64,000 nucleotides of DNA. It comes from Tamarix chinensis (lineage: Eukaryota; Streptophyta; Magnoliopsida; Caryophyllales; Tamaricaceae). The notes under the pieces were generated by a model. It ran no database searches. It was not told the DNA's origin and saw only the letters and a program-made list of their open reading frames with translations. Where the stretch lies: the NCBI GenBank assembly GCA_030549775.1, contig CM060173.1:40124610-40188609 (forward strand), in the 5' to 3' direction. Of this stretch, positions 47,616 to 58,620 are shown piece after piece; position 1 is the first letter of the stretch, and every line of letters starts with the position of its first letter. A program made the translations under genes and the position numbers.

Positions 47616-49019
47616 TGAAATACCCCCAAAATTCTAATTTAGGAAATTATGACAAAATAGGGATTTATTAGAAAAAATAATTAAATAAATGATTTTATAA
47701 AAATAAGGGAAATTATTTAAGGTAAAATCAAGAGGAAAATAATAAGTAATATAATTATAAAAAATTAGGATGTTTCGCTAATTAAAATGACATTAAGGAA
47801 AAATCATTCAAAATATCCTAAATTAATCTAAAAAGAAAAATTATTTATTATTTTACTAAATATTATTATTTTAAATATTCAAAAATACCAAAATATTCTA
47901 AATACCCTAACCTGGACCATCCCCCTTGTGGCCCAGACTCCCTCCCTCTCTTTTCCTTCGGTGTGGCCTAACCCGCCATTCCATTTTTTCCTAGACCGCT
48001 TGTCCACATGTCCCTTTTTTTTTTTCTTCTTTTCTTTCTCCTAGACCAGCTAGCCAACTCAACCCTCCTTCTTCTCCTTCCTCCTTTGCTCCTCTCCCAT
48101 GTGACCAACAACTCTACAGCCCCCATACGTTGGCCAACCACCACCGCACGTGAGCTTGCCACCTCCCCTCTCTCTCTCCATCGCTTTCCTTTCCTCTTTC
48201 AACCCCAACCATCCCTATACCTCCTCATGCGTGCCCTCCATTCTTTCCTTTTCTCCTCCTATGACCAAACAGGCCTATATCGGCCTACCACCACTGGCCG
48301 ACGACCTACCACACCTCCCTCTTGTTTTCTTCCCCTTCTATCGCTTCCACCCCTCAATTTCCAATACATACCCCCAATTGATCCCTTAATTGGATTTTTT
48401 TCCCTCCCCAAAGAAATTACCTCCCTTGCATTGCTGCTTATTCAGACGCTCCCTCCACCACTATTTCTCAGTGCCACCACTTGAACCACCTACCATATTA
48501 ATCCTTGCAGCAGCTTCCACTAAACTACACCACTCACCACCATCGATTCCTCCTGCACAAGATTCTATAGTCATGTAAAGTTAGCCCCTCAAATTGCCAA
48601 TTTTCACCCATCGCCGCCCTTTGCAGCATTGTGCACTGCCTTTTTCGTTGCAACCAACACTCTCCCTACCTTTCAAAACACCCACCTAGGCTTCCTCTAC
48701 CTCCCCTACCGTCCTCTTCTTCTCCCTTCCTCCCTCTCCACCTTCTTCGGCCACCACACCAACTCCACCTGTGTTGCCCCTTTTGGCTACGCCGCCACCA
48801 CCATCCCAACCCCCTCAACCAAGAGCACCCACCACCACCATGAACACCCTGTCACTCCCCCTCTTCTAGCCTAGAAACTCACCTTTTGAACTTCTATTCC
48901 TATCCATCGCTGCCGGTGCCAACGTCGCCTAGTTACCACTACCTCTAGGTTGTACCCTAACTTCCACAACCCTTAAATATTATTAATGCAATCTTTCTCA
49001 TTTTATTAGTATTAATATC

Positions 49020-49035
49020 ATTATTTTTAATAATA

Positions 49036-49085
<50 letters not shown>
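49020..49085 (+). repeat. (AAT)n then (ATT)n head-to-head tract
   Basis: AATAATAAT switches to ATTATTATT near 49060, producing a nearly perfect inverted repeat of roughly 25 bp per arm that could extrude as a hairpin. It holds the LTR's trinucleotide slot. Confidence 0.85.
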
Positions 49086-49391
49086 AGCTATTACCTTTAG
49101 TAATATAAATATTACTATTAATACTTTAACATGAACCAATATAACTACTAAGACCTATTTTGACTAGTAGTAACATCATTAGCTACTTTAAGAGTAATAA
49201 CCCTACTTTTACTTATAAAATAACTATTATTATGATTAGCCCTAATAGTAGGCTATGATAAGGATGGAGTAGGAAATGATGGTAATTTTTGTAAGAGGGA
49301 AGTTAACCCTTAGTATTTCCTCCTAATAGTTGAATCAAGTCAAAACCCTAAGGAGGTGTAGGAGTGTGCTCTAAGCCCATTGTCATTCTAG

Positions 49392-51426
49392 GTAAGGATA
49401 TGATTAAGGCCTTTTGTGCGTGGGAATGTGCTATATGTGTTGATTTGAGGTGTGTGCTTTATTTATTATATTATCATGTTCTTGTAGCACAGCTTGCTAA
49501 GCATGGAGTTAAGGTAAGTTGCATGTGTTTATGATATGTGTAATGTGATATTATTACTTGTACTTAAATTGTGCTTATGTAATATTGCCCCACATGACAT
49601 ACATGATAGGAGATTCTAAGTTGTATGATGTGGTTGTGAGAGAAATAAAAAAGAGTGAGAAAAGTGAGTTGACTAGAGAATGGTAATGATAACATAAATA
49701 TCTTATGACCTATGGGTGGATAAAAAGAGAAATTACAGGAAATAATTAAGGGAATGGACCAAAGCATGTACAGAGAGTCTAGGGTTTGCATGGGATGGTT
49801 AGCCTTTGCATGGGGATAACTTTTACGTGGAAAAAGTTAACATGAAGATTAAGTAAGGTAAGGGAAGACTTATTAGAGCAATTGGAGTCCATACGTAAAA
49901 ATTAGTACGCAGTTTGGTGTAAGATTGCATAGGAGACTTGACTAGGGTTTTGGGAAGAAACCCTAATTGAGCTAAGTGTGTAAGGAGGGAAAAACTAATT
50001 GAAATGTATATAATGGGTAATAAAATATGAGGGATGTGTTGATGGAGGAAAAGTGAGCCAAGTGAGACAAAGGTATTTGGGTGTTAAGGGGGTGACATAA
50101 ACCAAAGGAGTACTAAGGTTTTGGGGAGAAAACTAGGGTTTTTGTGATCATGTGTGGAAGTTGGGTAGTGAGGTTGTGATGTTGGGTGTGATTCAAGGGA
50201 AGTGATGGTTTTGGTAACAAAGAAGAGTTTTGGGTTCTCATGATTAGTGGAAAAGATGGGGAGAAAGTCTTGAGGTAATAGGTTGTGTTGGACATGTGTC
50301 ATGTAGAAGAGGGGATGGTAAGTAAAAGAGATGAAAGGATGATATCATTTGAGGAAAGAGATGTACTAGGGTTTTTGGGATGGCCAACTAGGGTTTTATG
50401 GCCATGTGTGCAAAATGGGAAGTAAAGTAGGGTGCTTGAGGATGAATCAAGTGAGGATGAATTGGAGGAGCATGAGTTAGGGTAGAGGAAGGTTGGGCCA
50501 TATAGGCAAAATTAGGGTTCTCAAAGGAAAACCCTAGAGAGTGATATTGAGTTGATTAAGATATATGGAAATTAGGCCTCGAGGTTGGGTATTTATAGTA
50601 ATGAGGAAAGAGTGGAAAAGAATGTTTGGATGTACTAGAGGGACTAGAAGTCCCAAGATATGGGACAGGATTTTCAAAATGTTGAGTGGGTTGTGCATGT
50701 CTAGTTGGGGTTGTGTATGGAATGATATACAATAAAACACTAAGCATTTAGAGTGAAAGATTATCAAGCCAGAGCTCAGTGAGGTTATATATTTTCTAGT
50801 CCACTGGCTATAATATTGGTCAGGTGCGTTTTGCCCTACTGAGTGATTCCAGTCCATCGGCTATAATAGTGGTGAGGTGTGTTCTATCCTATGGAGTGTT
50901 TTCGGTCCACCAACTATAATAGTGGGGTTTCCGTACTCACACAGAATTAATATGAGAAATTTTTGAATATGAAATATAAGGCATGGAAAGACACTAATCA
51001 TTATAGTGGAACACCATGTGTGTTGGGACTAGTGAGGTTGATTTTTCGGTCTACCAGGTACAATAGTGGTCAGTTCCATTTTGCCCTGCTGAGTGATTCC
51101 GGTCCATTGGCTATAATAGTGGTTAGGTGTGTTCTACCTTGAGGATTGTTTTTGGTCCATCAGCTATTATAGTGGGGTTTCCGTATTTATATGGAATTAA
51201 TATAAGAGATGTGTAAGATAAAATATTAGTCAAAATCTGGCCCGATGATATGAACAAGAATCATGCTTGGTATACCATACGTGTTAATTTCTTGTATGGC
51301 CTTACTTGTTTATTTCTTACTAGCCTTACCCATATGGTTACCTTACTCAGTACGTAGTATATTAACCACTAGTTTTAATGGTACTACTCATTCCCACGAG
51401 TAGAGGGCCCTTCCGAATTTATACAG
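49392..51426 (+). other. Intron-like interval of copy A
   Basis: It is bounded by TTCTAG|GTAAGG and ATACAG|GTAGG, 2035 bp, with the same neighbours as in the other LTRs (AGGAGGTGTAGGAGTGTGCT before the donor, CGAGTAGAGGGCCCTTC before the acceptor). It encloses the GTCCACC cassettes. Confidence 0.35.
50740..51190 (+). repeat. GTCCACC/ATAATAGTGG cassettes of copy A
   Basis: Two cassettes lie back to back, each with three copies of GGTCCA(C/T)YGGCTATAATAGTGG at about 50-60 bp spacing, joined by GTGTTTTGCCCTA-type linkers. Each closes with a final TATAATAGTGGGGTTTCCGTA. The cassette openings AAACACTAAGCATTTAGAGTG and AAGACACTAATCATTATAGTG are near-identical. Confidence 0.85.
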
Positions 51427-52354
51427 GTAGGTGGGACTGTGTTTGATACCTATGACATACTGGATGAGTCAAGCGGGGATGTGTGCTAACCATTGGACTT
51501 ACTTAGGGTTGAGAGCGGATGTTGGCTGGTGAAATGCCCCAAAAATTTTAATTTTAAGAATTCTAGTTAAATAAGGTTTTATTAGAAAAAATAAATTAAA
51601 TAAATTATTTCATTAAAATAAAAGGGAATTACTTAGGGCAATTCAATAAGAAAATAACAACTGTTTTTATTAGAAATTTTTGGTATTTTGGCTAACTAAG
51701 GATTTTATTTTTGGAAATTTATTTAAATAAATTATTTTATTTAAAATATGAAGGAGAAAGCAGGTCCAAATTAATAGGAATTTTATAAATAATTTAATTG
51801 GAGAAAATTGGAGTAATTTGCTAATTAAAATAGAATTTATGGAAAATCTTTCAAAAATCCTAAATTAGCCTAAAAACGGATTTAAATATTATTATTTTTA
51901 AATATCCCAAATATTTTAATTAATTTAATTAATCTAACCTATTATAATTTTCTTTTCCCTTTCCCTTTTTCCTTTTCTTTCTTCCTTGTTTTTCTATCGA
52001 AACATAGCGTTTGGTTTATGAACAATTTTAGCCGTCGCCACCCGGTTCGCCCATCTTCCCTTTTTCCTTTCTTTCTTTTCTCCTAGACCATCGATCCACG
52101 CGTCCCCTTTTCTTCCTTCTTTCTTCTTCCTCTTCTTCCTATCGATGACCTGCAACCCCAGCCACATCCCTTAGACCGGCCATTTTCCTCCCTTTCTCTT
52201 TCCCTTGTTTCGGTGACCACTTAGACCTAACCCACCTCCAACCACCTCTTGCCCTAATTTGAATTTTACCGGCTTTTTTCATTGCCGATGACCCTAACCC
52301 TACCTACATTACTCCCTCACTGACCCATAGAACCCTACCATCTCCTCCAAACTC

Positions 52355-52362
52355 TATAAATA
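52355..52362 (+). promoter_or_regulatory. TATA box of copy B
   Basis: CTATAAATACCCCCAT lies 825 bp from the LTR start, the same word and following C-run as at 11673 in another copy. Confidence 0.6.
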
Positions 52363-52515
52363 CCCCCATTAGCACGATCTTGGGACTTTTTCCCGTAACC
52401 CAGCAAAATTCTTCCTGTGCACCACTGCCACTTCAGACGGCCTTTCCTTCGCTGTCGTCCAACTATGCCGCCTGCCCTGCCTACCTAAGTCTTCCCTAAA
52501 CTGCCCTCTAACTAA

Positions 52516-52839
52516 TTGAACCATCCACCTCCCTCGATTCTTCCTACACGAGCCACTCTGGCCATGAAAAGTTCCCTTTCCAATCAGCCTATTCTCTACT
52601 CCTACCACCCTTCACGTTGCCGTCCACCACCACTTCCTCCACTGCCACTGCCCCTTATACATCCCAACCTGTTCTCCAGACCATCCTCTATCTCTCCTAC
52701 CTTTCTTTTCCCCTTCTTCCCTCTCCTCCTCTCTTTCTCTTCTTCTTCCCCATTTAGCCATCACCACTGCTGCCGTGCGCCACCACCATTGGTTGTGCCA
52801 CCACCCTTATTCTATTCCTCTCCTTCTAGACAACCATAA
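52516..52839 (+). other. Pro-rich frame in the copy B leader
   Basis: A 107-codon frame (MNHPPPSILPTRAT...) is rich in Pro, Ser, Leu and His. It lies downstream of the TATA box at the position where the other copies also have proline-rich frames. It is almost certainly driven by CCT/CCA/TTC-rich DNA, and I recognise no domain. Confidence 0.15.
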
Positions 52840-53036
52840 CCACCCTTATTTCCACCCTCCTTCTCCCTATCTTTTTCCCAGCCCTCAACTTTTCCCCCTT
52901 TTTTTCTCTTTTTCAGACCACCGTCGGCGCCGCTTGTCACCACCAGCCCAAGGTTGAACCTCAAACCCTCCCAACCCTTTTTCCCTATTTAATTAAGCTT
53001 ATTTTATTTTATTTCAATTTTTAACCTATTATTTGA

Positions 53037-53217
53037 TTATTATTATTATTATTATAATTATTATGTATTAATATTATTATTACTATTAAATTCAACATCA
53101 TTAGTATTATTATTTTTATTAAGGCCAACCCTATTTGGCTTAATAGATTATTAGTATTAGTATTATTAATATTATTAGTATTATTATGAGTTTTCATTTT
53201 ATTTATTAATGTTGTTC

Positions 53218-53266
<49 letters not shown>

Positions 53267-53960
53267 TTCAAAATTATTATTATTATTTCATTATCATTAT
53301 TACAACTATTTTACTATTAGTGTTGCTATTATTATTATTATTGTTATGCGATTATTATTATTATTATTATTATTATTGTTATTATTTTCATAGTTAGTAT
53401 TATTATTCTATATAGGGCTGAAACCCTATTGTGCCTATTTTGAATTGTAGTAGTAGTATTATACATATCAAGTCTTATTATTATTAATATTTTTATCGTT
53501 AGCATTTATTATATTTATTAGTGTTATTATTATTATTATTTCATAATTTTATTATTATTCAATGTAGGGTCGAAAACCTACTTCATTTTATTTTCAATTA
53601 TTATCATTACTATTATTACCATTATTATTATTATTATTATTTTGTAATATTATTATGGTTTTTATCATTATTATTATTACTATTTCATTATTATTATTAT
53701 TACTAAATTTTTATATTTATTTTACTAATGTTATTATTAGTATTATTTTTGTAAAAGGGCCGAAGCCCTTATTTTACTTTGTTTTTGAGTAATGTCCTTT
53801 TATTATTATTGTTACTATTATTATTATTATTATTATTCTTATTAATATTAACATTGATATTATTTTTAGTATATTTGCTATTATTATTTCAGTATTATTA
53901 TTATTAGGGCAAAGTCTTCAACCTTATATTACCATCTTTTATAATATTACTATTTCTTAT
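53037..53960 (+). repeat. Extended (ATT)n region of copy B
   Basis: Nearly 1 kb is built from ATT/ATC/GTT triplets, with three interruptions of similar text: AGGGCTGAAACCCTATT (53415), AGGGTCGAAAACCTA (53566) and AGGGCCGAAGCCCTTATT (53756). These sit about 150-190 bp apart, so the expansion seems to include a higher-order duplication. Polyleucine/tyrosine frames are artefacts. Confidence 0.85.
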
Positions 53961-54529
53961 ATTTTTAGCCAAATTTAGTAATTAGTTAATGGTTATGATT
54001 ATTAATATTTTATTTTTTATATTAAAAGCCTAGTTTTAGAATAAGTTAGTAATTGATAGTATTTTTGGTAGGAGGGAATCTAATTTTTGTTTTTCCCTCA
54101 TATAGGCGAGACCAATCAAAGCCCTAAGGAGGCATAGGAGTATACTCCAAGACCGGTGTTATTTTAGGTAAGGGTGTTACTAAGGCCTTTTGTGTGTTAA
54201 TGTGCATTATATGCTTTGTGTTTGGCATGGCGTGGAGTTGAAGTATGTTCATGTGTTATTATATGGCATGTGTATTATATATATATGATGAAATATTGTG
54301 GTATGTGATGTTATGGTTCGTGACCCTTTAGACATGCATGTGAGGATGTATATAAGTGGTATTGTGTGGGGAAAGGTTGAAAATGGAAAATGGGAAATAA
54401 GTTGACCAAGGTGAGTAAGTTGACCAAAGGGGAATAAGTTGACCAAGGGATGTGAGTTGACCTAATTATTTTAATGATACATGAATGGAAGAATAAAAAG
54501 GGGGTTTTTAAATAAAATAAAAGAGTGGG

Positions 54530-54850
54530 AGAATCTATGGTTCTATATGGGAGAATCTAAACTATGGTTTTGTATGGATGAAATTAGGGTTTTGCATGGT
54601 AGATTCTATAGTGTTGCATGGGAGAATCTAAACTTAGGTTTTGTATGGAAGAATCTAGGGTTTTATATCGATTGAATCTAGGGTTTAGTATGGATGAATC
54701 TTAGGTTTTGCATGGAAGAATCTAGGATTTCGTATGGAGGAATCTAGGGTTTGGTATGGAGGAATCTAGGATTTTGCATGGAGGAATATAGGGTTTTGTA
54801 TAGATGAATCTAGAGTTTGCATGGTTGAATCTAGGGTTTCACGTGGGAGT
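54530..54850 (+). repeat. 22-bp minisatellite of copy B
   Basis: Units of the form AATCTAGGRTTTTGTATGGAGG repeat, with exact 22-bp spacing near 54719-54800 and looser spacing before. The same LTR slot is filled by a 30-bp unit at 395-1173 and a 39-bp unit at 15671-15826. Confidence 0.85.
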
Positions 54851-55489
54851 TTTAGAGTTCGTAAGAAAAGTTTAAAAGTTTGCATGGGATGAGTAAAGTC
54901 TGCATGGGAGTGAAATTTAAGTATGGAACATTGATTTGGGGTGTGAGGAAGGTAATGTAAGGGTTGTTTGGGTGTTTGAAGACTTTGGACGAAAAATAGT
55001 ACGTGGAGTAATATAAGGGTACATAGGAGACCGAGCTAGGGTTTTGTATGACTACTTAGGGTTTTTGTGGTAGCATATGTACTTGGTGATTAAAGTGTAA
55101 TGATGATGGTGGAATCCATAAGTTGTGATGCATGGAGTGTTAAAAATGATTTGGGTTGTGTGAGGTGGAGTAGGATGGGCCACTTAGGCCTAAATTAGGG
55201 TTTCTGGGGAAAATCTTAGAGTAAGGAAGTAAGTGGACTTGGAGGTTTGTAGTAGTGGGGCTTGACCTATATATTTTAGTGTTGGAGTTCTAGTGTAAAT
55301 TTGATTATAGAGGAAAGGTTGTTGGGCAAGTTAGGAAGTGTAGGGTTCTCATGATATGATACGGGTCAGTTGGAGGATAAGTATAAAGGGAGTGATTCAT
55401 GTATGTCTAGGGTAATGTTCCGAATAAGACAATGTAATACATTAATCATTTAAAGTGAAAGATTATTGAGCCAGGCCCATACTGATCCA

Positions 55490-55935
55490 CCGACGAATAA
55501 TAGTGGTTAGGGCATGATGTCTTATATGTGACTGGTCCACCAGCGAATAATAGTGGTCAGGCATTGTACCTGTGCAATTTTGGTCCACCGCCTATAATAA
55601 TGGGGGATTCCATGCTCAACAAAACCAAACATATTTATGCTAAGACATGGGAAAGACATTAAGTACTTATAGTGGAACACCATGAGAGTTGAGGCCAGAC
55701 TGGTCCACCGGTAAATAATAGTGGTCAGGAGCTTTATGCCTTGTGTGTTTTCGGTCCACTGGTAATAATAGTGGTCAAGAGCTTTATACCCTATGTGTTT
55801 TTGGTCCACCGACAATAATAGTGGTTACGAGCTTTATGCCCTTTATATTTTTGGTCCACCAGTAATAATAGTGGTCAAGAGCTATATGCCCTGTATGTAT
55901 CTGGTCCACCGACTATAATAGTGGGATTCCCGTAC
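55490..55935 (+). repeat. 50-bp GTCCACC/ATAATAGTGG tandem array of copy B
   Basis: This is the clearest array of this repeat. GGTCC starts at 55702, 55753, 55803, 55853 and 55903 (period 50-51) and, in the first cassette, at about 55494, 55534 and 55582. Each unit reads GGTCCACCGRNAATAATAGTGG then TCARGAGCTTTATRCCCT and a T-rich spacer. The last unit of each cassette changes to TATAAT(A)GTGGG. Confidence 0.9.
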
Positions 55936-56699
55936 TTGTATAGATTTGATAAAAAAAGCATGGTGTGAATTGATTTCTGATCAGATATCAATTAAGTAAT
56001 TAATCTGAATTATAAATGGGCCTTTATGTGTCTACCCGAATGATTGTACAACATTATATTATCATGAGGGATTATGCAATTTTATTTCTTCTACATTATT
56101 TGTGTGATTTTGTGTGTTGGCCTTAGTGCACGGTTACCTTGCTCAGTGCGTAGCATACTAATCACCCTTTTTATGGGTGCTGCTCATTCCCACGAGTAGA
56201 AGACCCTTCTGACTTTGTGCAGGTGGGCGAGACATCAGACAGAGGTGTGTGTTGAGCATTTTTGGCTCCAAGTTCGAGAGTAGTGTGGCCAGATTCACTC
56301 TTCTTGTTATTTTATCTTCTTGTGCTATTTATTTTGTATCGGATTTACCCTTTTATGATTCATTACTTATTGAGTATTTTAAATGAACCTTTCATCAGTT
56401 GTAAGCTTATTTTCCTTTTGGACATGAATTACATTTCTTTACGCATACTTTGATTTTTGATTTCATGATCTTCTAGTTCTTTTATGAACTCTTGGTTTGA
56501 GTTTAATGTCATTCTTTTCTTAGCCTTAGCACTTGGTACTAAAATAATCGGAGAGAATCAATTTGGTACTAAGTGTGGCGGTAACATCCCCAGAATTCAC
56601 AGGTTTTTAATTTTAAATTCTTTTTCTTAAGGCTACATTGACTTTATCTTATTTTGTATCTGTATCTATTTTGTTACCTATTGGGGATAGATTAGACTA

Positions 56700-57110
56700 T
56701 ACTAGGCTCTACAAGGATGTAGCCTTACAGATAGGTGGGTAAACTTCCTAGTAGATCAAGTTGAGATGGACCTTCAAGATATTGACATCATACTTGGGAT
56801 GGATATGTTAGCAAAGTATAAGGTAGTGATAGACTATTCGCAAGAGCGAGTTGTGTTGCGAGGACCTGAGGGTGATACGGTCTCTTACCGAAGATGTAAG
56901 CCTAGGCCTACAACAAAGATTGTATCTTCCCATTCATTGTATTTAAAGAGGTTGCCCTATGTTATTATGTGGAGTTCAAGAGCTGAATAAGGATGTGTCA
57001 ATGTTGGAGGGCATTCTGGTTGTTCAGGAATTTCCAAACGTGTTTCCTAAGGGGATTCCAAGTATGTCACCCCTGTAGTAGATAGATTTCACCGTTGAGT
57101 TAGTGCGGGG
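56700..57110 (+). pseudogene. Gypsy protease C-terminal fragment
   Basis: MDLQDIDIILGMDMLAKYKVVIDYSQERVVLRG (from 56766) is the end of a gypsy-type retropepsin, corresponding to the family motif DFDVILGMDWLAKY. The catalytic DSGA motif lies in the deleted part. The reading continues with frameshifts into VVQEFPNVFPKGIPSMSP (about 57019-57075), the linker to reverse transcriptase. Confidence 0.85.
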
Positions 57111-57800
57111 GCCAAAGTGTTTCTAATCTGCCCTACCTAATGGCACCGATAGAGTTTAGGGAGTAGAAGACTCAGTTGGAGGATTTGTTGGCTCACATGT
57201 ATATCCAACCAAGTGTGACTCCATGGGGAGCATCAATGTTGTTTGTGAAGAAGAAGGACAGAAGCCTTCATTTGTGTATAGATTATCGAGGGTTGAATCA
57301 GTTGATGGTGAAGAACTGCTATCTGCTTCCAAGGATCGATGAGTTGTTTGATTAGCTTTAAGATGCTTCAACTTTCTTGAAAGTTGACCTTAGGTCAGGT
57401 TATCATTAGTAGTGCATCACTGAGATATACATTATGAAGACGACCCTTAGGACACTGTATGGGCATTATAAGTTTACAATAATACCTTTTGGACTAACAA
57501 ATGCATCTTCTATTTTTATGGACTTGATGATGAGGTTTTTCTGGCCATTCCTTGATCAATTTCTTGTGGTTTTCATAGACGAAATTTTGGTTTACTCTTA
57601 GAGTAGAGACGAGTATGAGTAGCATCTTTGAATGATTTTGTCAATCCTAATAGAGTACAAGTTTTATGCCAAACTCTTTGAGTTCGTGTTCTGGCTTTAA
57701 GAGGTTGCACTCTTGGGACACATGGTGTCAGCAAAAAGAGTCACCGTAGACCCAATGAAGATTTTAGCAGTGATTGAGTGAAAGGCACCGACTAACATCC
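57080..57800 (+). pseudogene. Gypsy reverse transcriptase, multiply stopped
   Basis: Reading through stops shows [69 protein letters not shown] and [11 protein letters not shown]. The catalytic FIDD box is changed to FIDE. At least ten in-frame stops are visible. Most are TAG or TAA where the family has glutamine (for example FDQLQDAS at about 57348-57366 and YSQSRDEYEQHL at about 57594-57630). Confidence 0.9.
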
Positions 57801-58620
57801 CCGTGATACATAGTTTGTTAGGTTTGGCTTAGTACTACAAATATTTTGTTCAAGTTTTCTCAAAGGTAGCTCATTCCTTGACAAACCTTCTGAAGAAGAT
57901 GACCAAATTTTAGTTGGATGATGCTTGCAAGAGAGCATTTTAGGAGTTGAAGCAATAGTTGAGTTCAACACTAATTTAACTTTTCCTTTAAGTACTAATT
58001 GATTTGAGGTCGACAGAGACATGTTAAAGGATGGGTTGGGTTGTGTTTTGACGCAGCATGTAAGGTAGCTGCTTAGGCTTCTATTCAGTTAAAGTACATG
58101 ATAAGAACTATCATATGCATGACCTAGGGTTGGCAATTGTTGTTTTTTCATTAAAGATTTAGAGGCATTATCTACATGGGACTACATACAAATTCTACAT
58201 TGACCATAAGAGCCTCAAGTATATATTCACTTAGAAGGAGTTGAATATGAGGTACAGGAGATGGCTATAGTTCGTGAAGGACTATGATATTGAGTTGATC
58301 TACTATGAGGGTAAAGCTAACATTGTTGCAGCTACCTTTAGTAGGAATACATTACATTCCTTATGTTCTATTGTGGTGTCTAGTCGCTTACTAGAGGAGT
58401 TTGGTGAGATGGGGATAGAGATGATCCAATAGGGTGATTTAGAATTCGGATGTGTGCTTTGACTATTACATTGATGGTTTTTAATGAGATTCAAGTAGGA
58501 GAACATGTGAATGTTAAACTCGAGAGGATTTAGGACGGTAGAGCTAAGAGATTGCATATCTATGAGGATGGTAGCATTCACTATAGGGGTCATTAGTGTG
58601 TACCATAGAGTTACATTGAT
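57800..58620 (+). pseudogene. Gypsy RNase H region, multiply stopped
   Basis: Recognisable pieces include ...YYKYFVQVFSKVAHSLTNLLKK (about 57832-57900), IDLRSTETC..., VKVHDKNYHMHDLGLAIVVFSLKI.RHYLHGTTYKFYIDHKSLKYIF (about 58088-58230) and ELNMRYRRWL...DYDIELIYYEGKANIVAATFSR (58240-58345). These are the RNase H motifs of plant gypsy elements (H-K--Y-H-LELAAVV, TDHKSLKYIF, GK-N-VADALSR). The terminal VADALSR has drifted to VAATFSR. Confidence 0.88.

Larger units (their letters stand above)
47616..51529 (+). mobile_element. Family A LTR, copy A (3' end cut)
   Basis: It starts TGAAATACCCCCAAAATTC after the flank ATTTA. Order: AT-rich start, pyrimidine-rich block (47930-48900), (AAT)n/(ATT)n (49020-49085), donor-like TTCTAG|GTAAGG at 49392, GTCCACC cassettes (50740-51190), TTACTCAGTACGTAGTATATTAACC, acceptor-like ATACAG|GTAGG (51426). 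It is cut at 51529 by the start of copy B, just before the segment other copies show as GGCTAGACTCTCTT or GGCCAGATTCACTC. The TATA position holds CATACCC, so the promoter box appears lost. Confidence 0.82.
54168..56222 (+). other. Intron-like interval of copy B
   Basis: It runs from TTTTAG|GTAAGG to TTTGTGCAG|GTGGG, 2055 bp, enclosing the minisatellite and the cassettes. The donor and acceptor match the plant consensus better here than in copy A. Position and length agree between the copies although the enclosed sequence is divergent. Confidence 0.4.
51530..56630 (+). mobile_element. Family A LTR, copy B (3' end lost)
   Basis: It starts TGAAATGCCCC at 51530 with no spacer after copy A. It has the full series: AT-rich block, pyrimidine-rich block (51950-52970), TATA box at 52355, long (ATT)n region (53037-53960), donor AG|GTAAGG at 54168, a 22-bp minisatellite (about 54530-54850), cassettes (55490-55935), acceptor GTGCAG|GTGGG (56222) and the tail TTAGCCTTAGCACTTGGTAC...GGCGGTAACATCCCC (56520-56600). 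The expected GGTGTTACA end is missing. Sequence changes to pol-flanking DNA at about 56630. Copy B probably inserted into copy A. Confidence 0.82.

Noticed and set aside
53209..53706. Poly-Leu/Tyr ORFs
   Set aside because: They are direct translation of (ATT)n and (TTA)n microsatellites.
55490..55935. CRISPR-like or tRNA-like array
   Set aside because: Repeats are about 50 bp with related rather than unique linkers, and there is no cloverleaf or polymerase III box pair.
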